Of a stretch of 64,000 nt of DNA, positions 1 to 8,920 are shown in pieces. Source of the stretch: Thermohalobacter berrensis. Lineage in GTDB: Bacteria; Bacillota; Clostridia; Tissierellales; Thermohalobacteraceae. How positions within the stretch are numbered: the stretch's first letter is position 1; each line of letters begins with the position of its first letter. Position numbers and translations under genes: made by a program. The notes under the pieces were generated by a model. That model worked only from the letters and a program-made list of their open reading frames with translations, was not told the origin of the DNA and did no database searches. The stretch is taken from the NCBI RefSeq assembly GCF_003609645.1, contig NZ_MCIB01000038.1, positions 1 through 64,000 of the forward strand, given 5' to 3'.

Positions 1-136
1 AGTTTACTAAATTTATTATTGAAATTAAGTAATTTTTTAGATATACTTAATAATTTCTTAACAAAACTTTAGAACTTGTTAAAAAGTATATATTATACTA
101 AAGACAAAGGATAAGAAATTATTTAGGAGGGATATT

Positions 137-715
137 ATGTTAAGAAAAAGTATTGTAATTATACTAAGTTTAGTTTTAATTATATCATTTGTAGCATGTA
201 CAGGAAATGATGTTGAAAATAATGTACCAGAGGAAAATGGAGAACAACAAAATGAAGAAAATAATAATGATATTGTAAATCCTGAACCAGAAGAAAATTT
301 AGAGGAAATAGTGTTATATTTTGCTGATGACCAAGCTATGAATCTTGTAAAAAGTAAAGTTAAAGTAGAACTAGGAAATAAAACCTTAGAAGAAGTAGTT
401 TTAGAAAAGCTTAAAGAAGGCCCAGAATCTGAAGAGTTAATTAAAACAATACCAAGTCAAGTTGAAATAATAAGTGTGGAAGTAGTTGACAATACAGCTT
501 TTGTAAATTTATCAAGTAAAAATTTACACGGTGGTTCAACAATGGAGACATTCTTAATAGCAAGTATAGTTAAATCACTAACAGAAATTGATTATATTGA
601 TAAAGTGCAATTTCTTGTAGATGGAAAGAAAAGAGAAACTTTAATGGGCCACATAATGATTAAAGATCCGTTTACCAGTGAAGAAGTAGAACAATTTGTA
701 AATACCAAAGAATAA
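137..715 (+). CDS. GerMN-domain lipoprotein
   Basis: Secreted lipoprotein of 192 residues. Residues 1-20 are a hydrophobic signal ending in FVA-C, so Cys21 is the likely lipidated residue. An acidic Asn/Glu-rich linker (about 22-55) follows, then a GerMN domain (about 60-175) with the usual pattern: an LYF strand near its start, a GPESEEL turn, IPSQVEIISVEV, and AFVNLS. GerMN domains occur in GerM and in clostridial envelope lipoproteins linked to sporulation and germination. The start has GGAGG 8 bases upstream. A hairpin terminator follows directly, and the next gene is convergent, so this is probably a single-gene unit. The exact role is unknown. Confidence 0.8.
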   Translation: MLRKSIVIILSLVLIISFVACTGNDVENNVPEENGEQQNEENNNDIVNPEPEENLEEIVLYFADDQAMNLVKSKVKVELGNKTLEEVVLEKLKEGPESEELIKTIPSQVEIISVEVVDNTAFVNLSSKNLHGGSTMETFLIASIVKSLTEIDYIDKVQFLVDGKKRETLMGHIMIKDPFTSEEVEQFVNTKE

Positions 716-748
716 GATAGCAGCCATTTGGCCGCTATCTTATTCTTT
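714..748 (+). terminator. intrinsic terminator after GerMN gene
   Basis: The 8-bp arms AAGATAGC and GCTATCTT (714-721 and 734-741) are extended inward by GCC/GGC and followed by a T-rich stretch. Confidence 0.7.
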
Positions 749-780
749 ATTTAATTAATATTCCTCTATAGGCAATAAAT

Positions 781-803
781 AAGTGACCCATAATAGGTCA
801 CTT
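781..803 (-). terminator. hairpin after rodA
   Basis: AAGTGACC and GGTCACTT form a perfect 8-bp stem that ends at the rodA stop codon. Read on the minus strand it is followed by ATTTATTG, which is only moderately T-rich. Confidence 0.5.
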
Positions 804-1915
804 TAAAAATTAATTTTATCTTTTCTTAGACCAACACTTAATACTAATCCAACACTAATCATATTTGTTAATAAAAAGGTTCCTCCATAGCTAATAAAGG
901 GAAGTGGTATACCTGTAACAGGAACTAGTCCCATTGTCATACCTATATTTTCTATTATATGAAATGCCATCATAGAGGTTACCCCTATTACTATTAGAGA
1001 ACCGTATAAATCCTTTGCATTTTTAGCTATCTTAATAAATTTATAAAGCAATAAAAAAAACAATAGGATTAGGGCTAGTCCACCTACAAAGCCTAATTCT
1101 TCACCAATTACAGCAAATATGAAATCTGTTTGCTTCTCAGGTAAAAATCCATACTGTGTTTGAACTCCATCAAAGAGGCCCCTTCCAAATATTTTTCCAG
1201 AACCTATTGCTATTTTAGACTGAGTAACTTGATATCCTGATCCCATAGCATCACGTTCAGGATTTAAAAACACTAATATTCTTTCTTTTTGATACTTTTC
1301 TAAGTTAAGCCAAAAAATTGGTAAACTTACTAGTCCAGCTCCTATAGCGTAAAAAATATATCTATAGTCCAATCCAGCTATAAATAGCATTATAGAGATA
1401 AAAAATATAAACACAAAGGCTGTTCCATAATCAGGCTGTAGAGCTATTAAACCTATTGGAACAGAACAAAAGAGGAATATTTTGATTAAAGTTTTCAACT
1501 CATTTATTCTTTCTTTGTTTTTATCAATAAACTTTGCTACACAAATAATAACACCTAACTTAACAATTTCAGAGGGTTGAAAGCTAAATCCACCGATGGC
1601 AATCCAGCTTCTTGCTCCCCATTGTTCTTCACCAAAACCAAACAGCAAAACAGCAACCAGTAATAGATTACAAAATCCATAAATAAGGAGATATAACTCG
1701 CCTAAAGTTTCGTAATCAATTAGTATAAGAACAACTATAGCTATTAAACCTAAAACAAATGCTGCTATTTGAGTTTTTAAAAAATGCATACTGCCTATCT
1801 CTGTATTCATAGTAGCACTATATATTACTAAAAAGCCATAAAAACAAAGTAAAATAGTTACTATAAGAAGGATATAATCAAACTTCTTTAGAAGTTTTCT
1901 TTCGAAATTTATCAT
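803..1915 (-). CDS. rodA: RodA/FtsW/SpoVE-family peptidoglycan polymerase
   Basis: SEDS-family integral membrane protein of 370 residues with about ten hydrophobic segments. SEDS proteins polymerise glycan strands from lipid II together with a class B penicillin-binding protein. The C-terminal family signature is intact (ENIGMTMGLVPVTGIPLPFISYGG). I chose the ATG at 1915 because AAAGGG lies just upstream; an in-frame start 16 codons earlier lacks a good ribosome site. It lies 54 bases downstream of the aminotransferase gene on the same strand, so the two may be cotranscribed. RodA, FtsW and SpoVE cannot be separated by eye; with no mur or fts neighbours, RodA is the best guess. Confidence 0.85.
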   Translation of the reverse strand: MINFERKLLKKFDYILLIVTILLCFYGFLVIYSATMNTEIGSMHFLKTQIAAFVLGLIAIVVLILIDYETLGELYLLIYGFCNLLLVAVLLFGFGEEQWGARSWIAIGGFSFQPSEIVKLGVIICVAKFIDKNKERINELKTLIKIFLFCSVPIGLIALQPDYGTAFVFIFFISIMLFIAGLDYRYIFYAIGAGLVSLPIFWLNLEKYQKERILVFLNPERDAMGSGYQVTQSKIAIGSGKIFGRGLFDGVQTQYGFLPEKQTDFIFAVIGEELGFVGGLALILLFFLLLYKFIKIAKNAKDLYGSLIVIGVTSMMAFHIIENIGMTMGLVPVTGIPLPFISYGGTFLLTNMISVGLVLSVGLRKDKINF

Positions 1916-1969
1916 ATAGATACCCTTTCTCTTTAAGATATTAAAATTATAACATATATACAATTAAAT

Positions 1970-3382
1970 CTAAATGGAGAATTCTGAGAACATCTTTTTT
2001 GGTAATTTACTAGGTTCATATTCACCGGTGATTTTATTATACTTATATTTTTTTAGCATATTTTTCTTATTAGAAACTAATAAATTTAATACTTTTATAA
2101 ATTTATTTACTTCTTCAATAGTATTATACATGCCAAAACTTACTCTAACAAGTCCTGGAATATTTTTAGTATTTCCCATAATTAAATCTTTCTGTAATCT
2201 AGATATTTCTCTAGAAGATAGATTTAATAACTTATGAATGTATGGATGGGCGCAAAAACAGCCATTTCTAACTCCTATTCCACCTTCATATGCAAGTACA
2301 GAAGCTAAAAGGTTATGAGGAATTCCATTTACATTAAATGAGATTACTCCAACCATATCTTCTATATTTTCATTTATAGATGAATATATATTTACACTAG
2401 GAATCTCTTTTAGCTTTTTTATAATATGTTCTGTTAGTTTTTTTTCATGTTTTTTTATATTATCCATACCTATTTCATTAAGTATTTTAATTACTTTAGC
2501 TAAGGCTATTCCTCCAACAATATTTGGGGTTCCAGCCTCATCTTTATCAGGTAAATCTGCCCAATAGCTGTTATACTGAGTAACACTAATTATAGTTCCT
2601 CCACCAACATATTCTGGATCTCCTCTTTGGAAAAATTTTTTTGGTCCAATTAAAACACCCGTTCCAAAGGGAGCATACATTTTGTGGGCTGAAAAAACTA
2701 GAAAATCAATATAATCGTCATCTTTATAGCCGGACATATTTACCTTTCTATGAGGAACTAATTGAGCACCATCGACCATTATTTTAGCACCATATCTATG
2801 AGCTAAAGATGCAATGTAATGAATATTATTTATATAACCTGTTACATTTGATGCTCCAGTTACTGTAACTAGTTTAACCTTACCTTTATATTTTTTTAAT
2901 TTATTTTCTAGGTCTTCTAAATCTAACCTTCCATCTTGACAGATATTAGTATGTAAAAGTTTTGCTTTTCTTCTCCAAGGAAGGTCATTAGAGTGATGTT
3001 CCATGATAGTAGTAATTACTATATCATCCTTATTTAATGGAAATCTATAAGAAAGTTTGTTTATAGCCTCCGTTGTATTTTTTACAAATATGACAGTATT
3101 TTTATTTTTATCTGAACCCACAAAGTCTGCAACTATATCATGTGCTTCTTCATAGGCAATAGTTGATATTTTTGATTTATAGCCTGTCCCTCTGTGTATA
3201 TTAGAATACCATTCAAGAAACTCATTCATTTTATCTAATACAGGGACAAGTGTGGGGGTACTTGCAGCATTATCAAAATTAATATAATTTACTCTTTTAT
3301 TGTTATGCAATAAAACTTTTTTGTCTATGCCAACTGTATACTTTCTAATATTTTTAATCGAATATTTTTTCTTAAAAAACAT
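1970..3382 (-). CDS. class V aminotransferase, cysteine desulfurase-like
   Basis: PLP-dependent fold-type I enzyme of 470 residues in the Csd/SufS/NifS superfamily. Visible motifs are NFDNAAS near the start, TEAINKL, EHHSNDLPWR, the DGAQ strand that contacts PLP, and FSAHKMYAPFG, where the lysine should form the Schiff base. A cysteine-bearing NGCFCAHPY segment lies near the C-terminus, where sulfur-carrying cysteines of desulfurases often sit. It is longer than typical SufS (about 406 residues), with basic extensions at both ends. GGGGGAG before the ATG at 3382 fixes the start. There is no suf or isc partner nearby, so cysteine desulfurase is a family-level call only. Confidence 0.7.
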   Translation of the reverse strand: MFFKKKYSIKNIRKYTVGIDKKVLLHNNKRVNYINFDNAASTPTLVPVLDKMNEFLEWYSNIHRGTGYKSKISTIAYEEAHDIVADFVGSDKNKNTVIFVKNTTEAINKLSYRFPLNKDDIVITTIMEHHSNDLPWRRKAKLLHTNICQDGRLDLEDLENKLKKYKGKVKLVTVTGASNVTGYINNIHYIASLAHRYGAKIMVDGAQLVPHRKVNMSGYKDDDYIDFLVFSAHKMYAPFGTGVLIGPKKFFQRGDPEYVGGGTIISVTQYNSYWADLPDKDEAGTPNIVGGIALAKVIKILNEIGMDNIKKHEKKLTEHIIKKLKEIPSVNIYSSINENIEDMVGVISFNVNGIPHNLLASVLAYEGGIGVRNGCFCAHPYIHKLLNLSSREISRLQKDLIMGNTKNIPGLVRVSFGMYNTIEEVNKFIKVLNLLVSNKKNMLKKYKYNKITGEYEPSKLPKKMFSEFSI

Positions 3383-3456
3383 ATTTACTCCCCCTAAAAA
3401 GATTATCAATACCATAATATGTATAATTCAAAAAAATGACACAAAATCTATTTAGT

Positions 3457-3485
3457 TTGTATAGGAATTTAGTTTAAAATAAAAT
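3457..3485 (+). promoter_or_regulatory. sigma-A-type promoter for nfo
   Basis: TTGTAT and TAAAAT are separated by 17 bases, about 58 bases upstream of the nfo start. Confidence 0.5.
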
Positions 3486-3542
3486 ATAAGGGTATATAAG
3501 TATAGATAGGGTTAAAAAACATAAAGATTAAGAGGTGATAAT

Positions 3543-4367
3543 ATGTACTTAGGATGTCATTTATCTATTTCTAAAGGGTATTACAAAGCTGCCAAAACAG
3601 CTTTAGATATAGGAGCCAATACCTTTCAGTTCTTTTCTAGAAATCCTAGAGGAGCTAGGGCCAAAAAATTAGATATGGATGATGTAGAAAAACTAGGAAG
3701 CTTCTTAAAGGAAAATAATTTTGGACCTATTGTAGCCCATGCACCTTATATTTTAAACTTAGCTTCCCATAAAGGTAAAACTTGGGAACTAGCCAAACGA
3801 GTAATAAAAGAAGATATGGATAGATTAGAAAAAATACCTTGCCCCTATTTTGTTTTCCACCCAGGAAATCATCTAGGAAAAGGAATAGAGTATGGAATAG
3901 AAAGGATAGCTGAAGGATTAAATGAGATAATAACAGGGAATGAAAATACTATGATATTATTAGAAACAATGTCTGGTAAGGGAACTGAAGTTGGATATAA
4001 ATTTGAACAAATAAAGGGAGTAATTGATAAAGTTAAATATTCTGAATTATTAGGAGTTTGTCTAGATACTTGTCATATATATTCAGCAGGATATGATATA
4101 GTAAATGATTTAGACAATGTTTTAGAAGAATTTGATAATATTATTGGTATCGATAAATTAAAGGCTATACATTTAAATGACAGCATGAAAGATTTTAATA
4201 GTAAAAAGGATAGACATGAAAAGATAGGTGAAGGGACTATAGGAATTGAAGGTATAAAGAATATAATAAAACATCCTCAATTAAAAGATGTACCTTTCCT
4301 ATTAGAGACTCCTAATGATGTTGATGGTTATGAAAGTGAGATAAAGTTATTAAAAGAATTAAAATAA
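3543..4367 (+). CDS. nfo: endonuclease IV (AP endonuclease)
   Basis: Zn-dependent AP endonuclease of base-excision repair, 274 residues, the usual length. It cuts 5' of abasic sites. The family shape is clear: GCHLSISKGY at the start, VAHAPYILNLAS, VFHPGNH, LLETMSGKGTEVG, GVCLDTCHIYSAGYD, and AIHLNDSMKDFNSKKDRHEKIGEG with the metal-binding His/Asp/Glu residues. GAGGTG sits upstream of the ATG. A terminator follows and the upstream gene is divergent, so it is a single-gene unit. Confidence 0.95.
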   Translation: MYLGCHLSISKGYYKAAKTALDIGANTFQFFSRNPRGARAKKLDMDDVEKLGSFLKENNFGPIVAHAPYILNLASHKGKTWELAKRVIKEDMDRLEKIPCPYFVFHPGNHLGKGIEYGIERIAEGLNEIITGNENTMILLETMSGKGTEVGYKFEQIKGVIDKVKYSELLGVCLDTCHIYSAGYDIVNDLDNVLEEFDNIIGIDKLKAIHLNDSMKDFNSKKDRHEKIGEGTIGIEGIKNIIKHPQLKDVPFLLETPNDVDGYESEIKLLKELK

Positions 4368-4410
4368 TTACTTAATTTATAACTTACAAAATAAACGATA
4401 GAGATTACAT

Positions 4411-4440
4411 AAGGCACCTACTTAATAGGTGCCTTATTAT
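4411..4440 (+). terminator. intrinsic terminator after nfo
   Basis: AAGGCACCTA and TAGGTGCCTT form a perfect 10-bp stem with a 5-base loop, followed by ATTAT. Confidence 0.75.
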
Positions 4441-4469
4441 AGCTTTTGTGGGAAAATATTACATAAATA

Positions 4470-4498
4470 TTGTTTTTATAGATTTATTAAATTATAAT
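4470..4498 (+). promoter_or_regulatory. sigma-A-type promoter for the two-component operon
   Basis: TTGTTT and a perfect TATAAT are spaced by 17 bases, about 37 bases before the response regulator start. Confidence 0.65.
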
Positions 4499-4534
4499 AA
4501 ATTGTAACAATAGTAATTAGGGTAGGTGAAAAAT

Positions 4535-5242
4535 ATGGGGAAATCAAGAATTTTAGTTGCTGATGATGAAAAGGAGATACAATTACTATTGAAAAAATAC
4601 TTACAAAGGGAAGGTTATGAAGTTGATACTGCTTCAGATGGAAAAGATGTATTAGAAAAATTTAATAACAATAAGTACCATTTAATAATTTTAGATTTAA
4701 TGATGCCTGAAATTGATGGTATAGAAACATGTAGACTATTAAGAAATAAAACCAATATACCTATTATAATGCTTACTGCTAAGGATAGTGAAGTTGATAA
4801 GGTAATAGGTTTAAGTATTGGGGCAGATGATTATATTACTAAGCCATTTAGTATAAATGAATTAATTGCAAGGGTTAAGGCTCATTTAAGAAGATATTTT
4901 ATTTTAAGTAATCAAGACTCAAAAATTTCAAAGGAATTAAGTTTTGGCAACTTAATAATAGATTTAAAAAGTTATAGGGTATTTAAAAATAATAAAGAAA
5001 TTCAGCTTACAGCTAAGGAATTTGAGTTGTTAAAGTTTTTAGCTAGTAATCATGAACAGGTTTTTACTAAAAGACAAATTTTTAGACAGGTTTGGAAAAA
5101 TGAGTATCTTGAAGATGATAATACAGTAATGGTACATATTAGAAGATTAAGAAAAAAGATAGAAGATAATCCAAAGAAACCACAATATATACAAACAGTA
5201 TGGGGAATAGGGTATAAATTTACAGGAGTTGAAAAAGAATGA
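4535..5242 (+). CDS. OmpR/PhoB-family response regulator
   Basis: Transcription factor of 235 residues. The receiver domain (about 5-118) has the acidic pair ADDE, the phosphoacceptor Asp54 in LDLMMP, the conserved Thr in MLTAKD and the Lys in YITKPF. The C-terminal winged helix (about 135-233) includes LTAKEFELLKFLASN, VHIRRLRKKIE and VWGIGYKF. The ATG at 4535 is preceded by GGTAGGTG; a GTG three codons earlier overlaps that ribosome site and is less likely. The gene overlaps the sensor kinase by 4 bases (ATGA), the usual translational coupling of such pairs. The signal is unknown, but the ABC exporter next door is a plausible target. Confidence 0.9.
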   Translation: MGKSRILVADDEKEIQLLLKKYLQREGYEVDTASDGKDVLEKFNNNKYHLIILDLMMPEIDGIETCRLLRNKTNIPIIMLTAKDSEVDKVIGLSIGADDYITKPFSINELIARVKAHLRRYFILSNQDSKISKELSFGNLIIDLKSYRVFKNNKEIQLTAKEFELLKFLASNHEQVFTKRQIFRQVWKNEYLEDDNTVMVHIRRLRKKIEDNPKKPQYIQTVWGIGYKFTGVEKE

Positions 5243-6261
5243 TAAAAATAAAGAAAAAAAATCTAATATTGTATTACATAGGAATACTTTCTACTTTCTT
5301 TTTATTAATAAATGAATATTTAAGATATAATAAATTTTTAACCTTAAACATAATTGCAAATATGATTAATTTTTTAATATTTATATATTTAGCATACTAT
5401 CAGATAAAACAGAATAAATTGCTTAAAAAGTTAGTCATTACATCTAATAAAATACTTAAAGGAAATTTTAATACTAAAATATACATAAAAGGAAGTAAAA
5501 TATTTTCTGAGTTTGGAAAGATTATTAATGATTTTTCAGAAACCTTAGCTAGAAATGCAGAAAAACAAAAAATTGTTGAGGAGTCTAGAAAAAAATTATT
5601 ATCAAATATTTCCCATGATTTAAGAACACCTTTAACCTCAATTATAGGGTATATTGATGCGTTAAAAGATGGCGTTGCAGTTAATGAAAAGGAGAGAAAA
5701 GAATATTTAGATATAGTGTCATATAAGGCTAAGAATTTAAAGAAATTAATTGATGAAATTTTTTATATGGCAAAATTAGATTCAGATGACATACCGTTAA
5801 ATTTTAAAAGTTATGATTTAGGAGAAATATTAAGGGAATGTATAATTGAGTTTTTACCACAAATTAATAAAAATAATATTGCTTTAAAAGTTAATATTCC
5901 TGATGAGAAAATGTTAGTATACGTTGATAAGTTAAGTTTAAATAGAGTTATAAGTAATCTTATTAACAATAGTTTAACTTATGGAGGGAAAGGAAAAGTA
6001 TTAGGAATTGATGTTATTTCTTTAGATAAAGAATACAAAGTTACTATTTGGGATAAAGGACCAGGAATTGCCAATGAGCATTTACCTTACATATTTGACC
6101 GTCTATATATTACTGATATTTCTAGAAATAACCAATCTAAAAGAAGTGGACTAGGTTTAGCAATAGTAAAAAAACTTTTAGAAAAACATGAAGGCAAAAT
6201 ATGGGCAAATAGTATTCCTTATGAAAAAACGGAGTTTATATTTACATTACCTAAGTTTTAG
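5239..6261 (+). CDS. sensor histidine kinase with short extracellular loop
   Basis: Membrane sensor kinase of 340 residues. Two N-terminal helices (about 8-27 and 36-56) are joined by only about 10 residues, so there is no room for an extracellular sensor domain. A HAMP-like linker leads to the HisKA domain with His126 in NISHDLRTPL. The ATPase domain shows NRVISNLINNSL (N box), DKGPGI (G1), YIFDRLY (F box) and SGLGLAIVKKL (G2). This layout resembles the intramembrane-sensing kinases that report on cell-envelope stress or a partner ABC transporter; that role is inference from topology and neighbours. Confidence 0.88.
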   Translation: MIKIKKKNLILYYIGILSTFFLLINEYLRYNKFLTLNIIANMINFLIFIYLAYYQIKQNKLLKKLVITSNKILKGNFNTKIYIKGSKIFSEFGKIINDFSETLARNAEKQKIVEESRKKLLSNISHDLRTPLTSIIGYIDALKDGVAVNEKERKEYLDIVSYKAKNLKKLIDEIFYMAKLDSDDIPLNFKSYDLGEILRECIIEFLPQINKNNIALKVNIPDEKMLVYVDKLSLNRVISNLINNSLTYGGKGKVLGIDVISLDKEYKVTIWDKGPGIANEHLPYIFDRLYITDISRNNQSKRSGLGLAIVKKLLEKHEGKIWANSIPYEKTEFIFTLPKF

Positions 6262-6262
6262 A

Positions 6263-6291
6263 AGCAACACCATAGGGTGTTGCTTTTTTTA
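6263..6291 (+). terminator. intrinsic terminator after sensor kinase
   Basis: AGCAACACC pairs with GGTGTTGCT across a short loop and is followed by seven T residues. It separates the kinase from the ABC genes. Confidence 0.8.
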
Positions 6292-6370
6292 AGAAATTTG
6301 TAAGATTTAATTAAAAGTAATGTAAGTTTTCTTTTGTATTATATAGTTAACAAAAGAAAGGAGGAAAAAA

Positions 6371-7291
6371 ATGAATGCAATTTTAAAAACACATAATCTC
6401 ACAAAGAAATATGGAAATCAACTTGCAGTTAATAGTATAGACATAACAGTAAGAAGTGGAGAGATTTATTGTTTTTTAGGAAGAAATGGTGCTGGAAAGA
6501 CTACTACCATAAAAATGTTACTAGGACTAGTAGAACCTACTGAAGGAGAAATAGAATGTTTTGGTCAAAATTTAAAAAGGTCAAAGAAAGATATACTAAA
6601 GAGAATTGGTTCTACAATTGAAGCACCTGGATTTTATCCAAATTTAACTGCATATGAAAATTTAAAAATAAATGCAAAATTAATAGGAATACAAAAAAAT
6701 AGTGCAATAGATGAAGCACTAGAAACAGTTGGATTGTTAGAAGAAAAGAATAAGTTGGTAAAGAATTTTTCTCTAGGAATGAAACAGCGTTTAGGTATAG
6801 CAAGGGCAATCCTTCATAAGCCAGAACTGCTAATTTTAGATGAACCAACTAATGGTTTAGACCCTGTAGGAATAAAAGATACTAGAAGATTAATAAAGAG
6901 TTTGGCAGAAAAAAGGGATATAACAATTTTTATGTCTAGTCATATACTTAGTGAAGTAGAGCAGTTAGCTACTACTGTTGGAATCATCCATGAAGGGAAA
7001 CTGCTAGAAGAAATTTCTTTTGAAAAATTGAGAAAAAAGAATAGAAAATATATATCATTAAAAGTATCTAATGATAGCAAAGCTACAATGATATTAGAAA
7101 GGAAATTAAATATATCTGATTATGAAGTCCATGGAGAAAATGAAATAAGGATATATTCCCATTATGATAAGGTTGGAGAAATAAATAAAACCCTTATTGA
7201 AAATCAAGTACTTGTAACTAAACTTTGTTTAAGTGAGGATAATCTTGAAGATTATTTTACCAAGTTAACTGGAGGGATTTCCATTGACTGA
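6371..7291 (+). CDS. ABC transporter ATP-binding protein (BcrA-like)
   Basis: Cytoplasmic ATPase of 306 residues for an ABC-2 type exporter. Walker A is GRNGAGKTT, the signature is FSLGMKQRLGIARA, Walker B is LLILDEPTNGLDP and the H-loop is SSHILSE. The roughly 85-residue C-terminal tail after about residue 215 is common in the bacitracin/lantibiotic-immunity branch. The start has AAAGGAGG. The 3' end overlaps the permease gene by 8 bases. A peptide-antibiotic resistance role is a family-level inference; the substrate cannot be read from sequence. Confidence 0.85.
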   Translation: MNAILKTHNLTKKYGNQLAVNSIDITVRSGEIYCFLGRNGAGKTTTIKMLLGLVEPTEGEIECFGQNLKRSKKDILKRIGSTIEAPGFYPNLTAYENLKINAKLIGIQKNSAIDEALETVGLLEEKNKLVKNFSLGMKQRLGIARAILHKPELLILDEPTNGLDPVGIKDTRRLIKSLAEKRDITIFMSSHILSEVEQLATTVGIIHEGKLLEEISFEKLRKKNRKYISLKVSNDSKATMILERKLNISDYEVHGENEIRIYSHYDKVGEINKTLIENQVLVTKLCLSEDNLEDYFTKLTGGISID

Positions 7292-8018
7292 TTTAATATA
7301 TACAGAGATATTAAAATTAAAGCGTTCAAAAATGTTTATAGTGAGTCTTGCAGGTTCAACAGTTGCTCCTATATTAAATTTCTTTTTGTTTATAAGTATG
7401 AGGGCTAGAAGACCTAATGGATCTTATACATTTTCAGATTATTTTCAACAAACGAATTTATTTATCGCTTTTATTATAGGTACATTATTGTTTGGTTTAA
7501 TTGCTACTTTCATATTTAACAGGGAATATCAAGAAGATACTATGAAAAATCTATTAACAATTCCAATTGGAAGAAACATGTTAATAATTAATAAATTAAT
7601 GATACTATTCATGTGGATAATCTTTTTAATGATATTTTCATTAATTGTATGTACTGTTTTAGGTTTTATAGCTAATTTTACAGATTTTAACTTTAATATT
7701 TTTATTGAGTATTTAAAAGAGTATATATTTACTGGGGTCCTATTGTTTACATTAACTCCTCCTGTAATTTTAATTGCTTTAATATTTAAGGATTACGTAC
7801 CTGCAATAGCCTTTAACATTGTAGTAACAGTAGCTGGAATAATAATTGGTAATTCAGAATATATAAGCATTTATCCTTGGACTGTACCAGCTGCTATTAC
7901 TATAGATGGAATAAATCTAAAATATCCATTAATATACTCATGTATATCTATAATTTCAGTTTTCACATTATCATTAATAGCTTCTTTTATATATTTTAAT
8001 AAAAAAGATTTAAACTAG
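7284..8018 (+). CDS. ABC-2 type permease
   Basis: Membrane partner of the preceding ATPase: 244 residues and six hydrophobic helices. The N-terminal EILKLKRSKMFIVSLAG and the FNREYQEDTMKNLLTIPIGR loop after the second helix are typical of BcrB/lantibiotic-immunity permeases. The start is TTG at 7284, supported by GGAGGG 7 bases upstream and by the overlap with the ATPase gene. It is the last gene of the unit; a terminator lies about 60 bases on. Confidence 0.85.
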   Translation: MTDLIYTEILKLKRSKMFIVSLAGSTVAPILNFFLFISMRARRPNGSYTFSDYFQQTNLFIAFIIGTLLFGLIATFIFNREYQEDTMKNLLTIPIGRNMLIINKLMILFMWIIFLMIFSLIVCTVLGFIANFTDFNFNIFIEYLKEYIFTGVLLFTLTPPVILIALIFKDYVPAIAFNIVVTVAGIIIGNSEYISIYPWTVPAAITIDGINLKYPLIYSCISIISVFTLSLIASFIYFNKKDLN

Positions 8019-8075
8019 TTAGGAAAATTAATACTAACTATAATATAGTTTAGAATTAATAAATTCATAGATAAT

Positions 8076-8106
8076 AAAAAAACAGACCGTGATGGTCTGT
8101 TTTTTA
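8076..8106 (+). terminator. intrinsic terminator after ABC permease
   Basis: AAAAACAGACC and GGTCTGTTTTT surround a 5-base loop, with A and T runs on either side, so it could work in both directions. Confidence 0.8.
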
Positions 8107-8185
8107 TTGCAAAAAAAGTATATATGAATAATAGCACAAATAATAAAAGATACTAAATACAGAAAATTATAAAGGATGGTAAACA

Positions 8186-8920
8186 ATGAATGGGATACTG
8201 GTAAGTTTCTTAGTTGGGGCATGTACTGGAATTGGAGCATTACCTTTTTTGTTTGTAAAAAAGGTACCTTTAGCTATAAAAGATGGACTTTTAGGATTTG
8301 CTGCTGGAATAATGATTTTTGCAAGCTCCTTTAATTTATTAGAAACTGCTATGAAAGATGGAGACATATTTAACATAGTAGGTGGAATAGTAGTTGGTGC
8401 ATTTGTTTTAACTTTTATTGAATATTTTGTTCCACATACCCATGCAGAGGATTACCATAAGAGTAATAAAACTAATATTAAAAAAAACTTTTTATTGGCA
8501 GTAGCAGTAGCAATTCACAACATACCAGAAGGATTTGCAGTAGGTGTTGGTTATGGTTCAGGTAATGTTGTAACAGGAATAAACCTAGCTTTAGCAATAG
8601 GAATTCAAAATATTCCAGAAGGTCTAGTGGTAGCAGCCCCTTTAATAGATGCAGGTTATTCTAAGTCTAAGGTAATTTTATTTTCATTTTTAACTGGCAT
8701 TGGTGAACCTATTGCAGCTATAATAGGACTATACACAGTTAAAATAATTTCTAATTTATTGCCTTTTATTTTTTCATTTGCAGCTGGAGCTATGTTTTAT
8801 GTAGTATCCCATGAACTTATACCAGAAAGCCATTGTAATAATAATGAAATAGTAGCTACCTATGGATTTATGGGAGGATTAATCCTGATGATAATTTTTA
8901 AAACCTTTATTGATGGATAA
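8186..8920 (+). CDS. ZIP-family divalent metal transporter
   Basis: ZupT-like membrane protein of 244 residues with eight predicted helices. The metal-site helices are obvious: HNIPEGFAVGVGYGSG (about residue 113) and QNIPEGLVVAAPL (about 146), plus SHELIPESH in a later helix. A His-rich cytoplasmic loop (VPHTHAEDYHKS) follows the third helix. ZIP proteins import Zn2+ and related metals. GGATGG lies upstream of the ATG. The stop codon directly abuts the stop codon of the convergent TtcA-like gene, with no spacer and no terminator between them. Confidence 0.88.
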   Translation: MNGILVSFLVGACTGIGALPFLFVKKVPLAIKDGLLGFAAGIMIFASSFNLLETAMKDGDIFNIVGGIVVGAFVLTFIEYFVPHTHAEDYHKSNKTNIKKNFLLAVAVAIHNIPEGFAVGVGYGSGNVVTGINLALAIGIQNIPEGLVVAAPLIDAGYSKSKVILFSFLTGIGEPIAAIIGLYTVKIISNLLPFIFSFAAGAMFYVVSHELIPESHCNNNEIVATYGFMGGLILMIIFKTFIDG

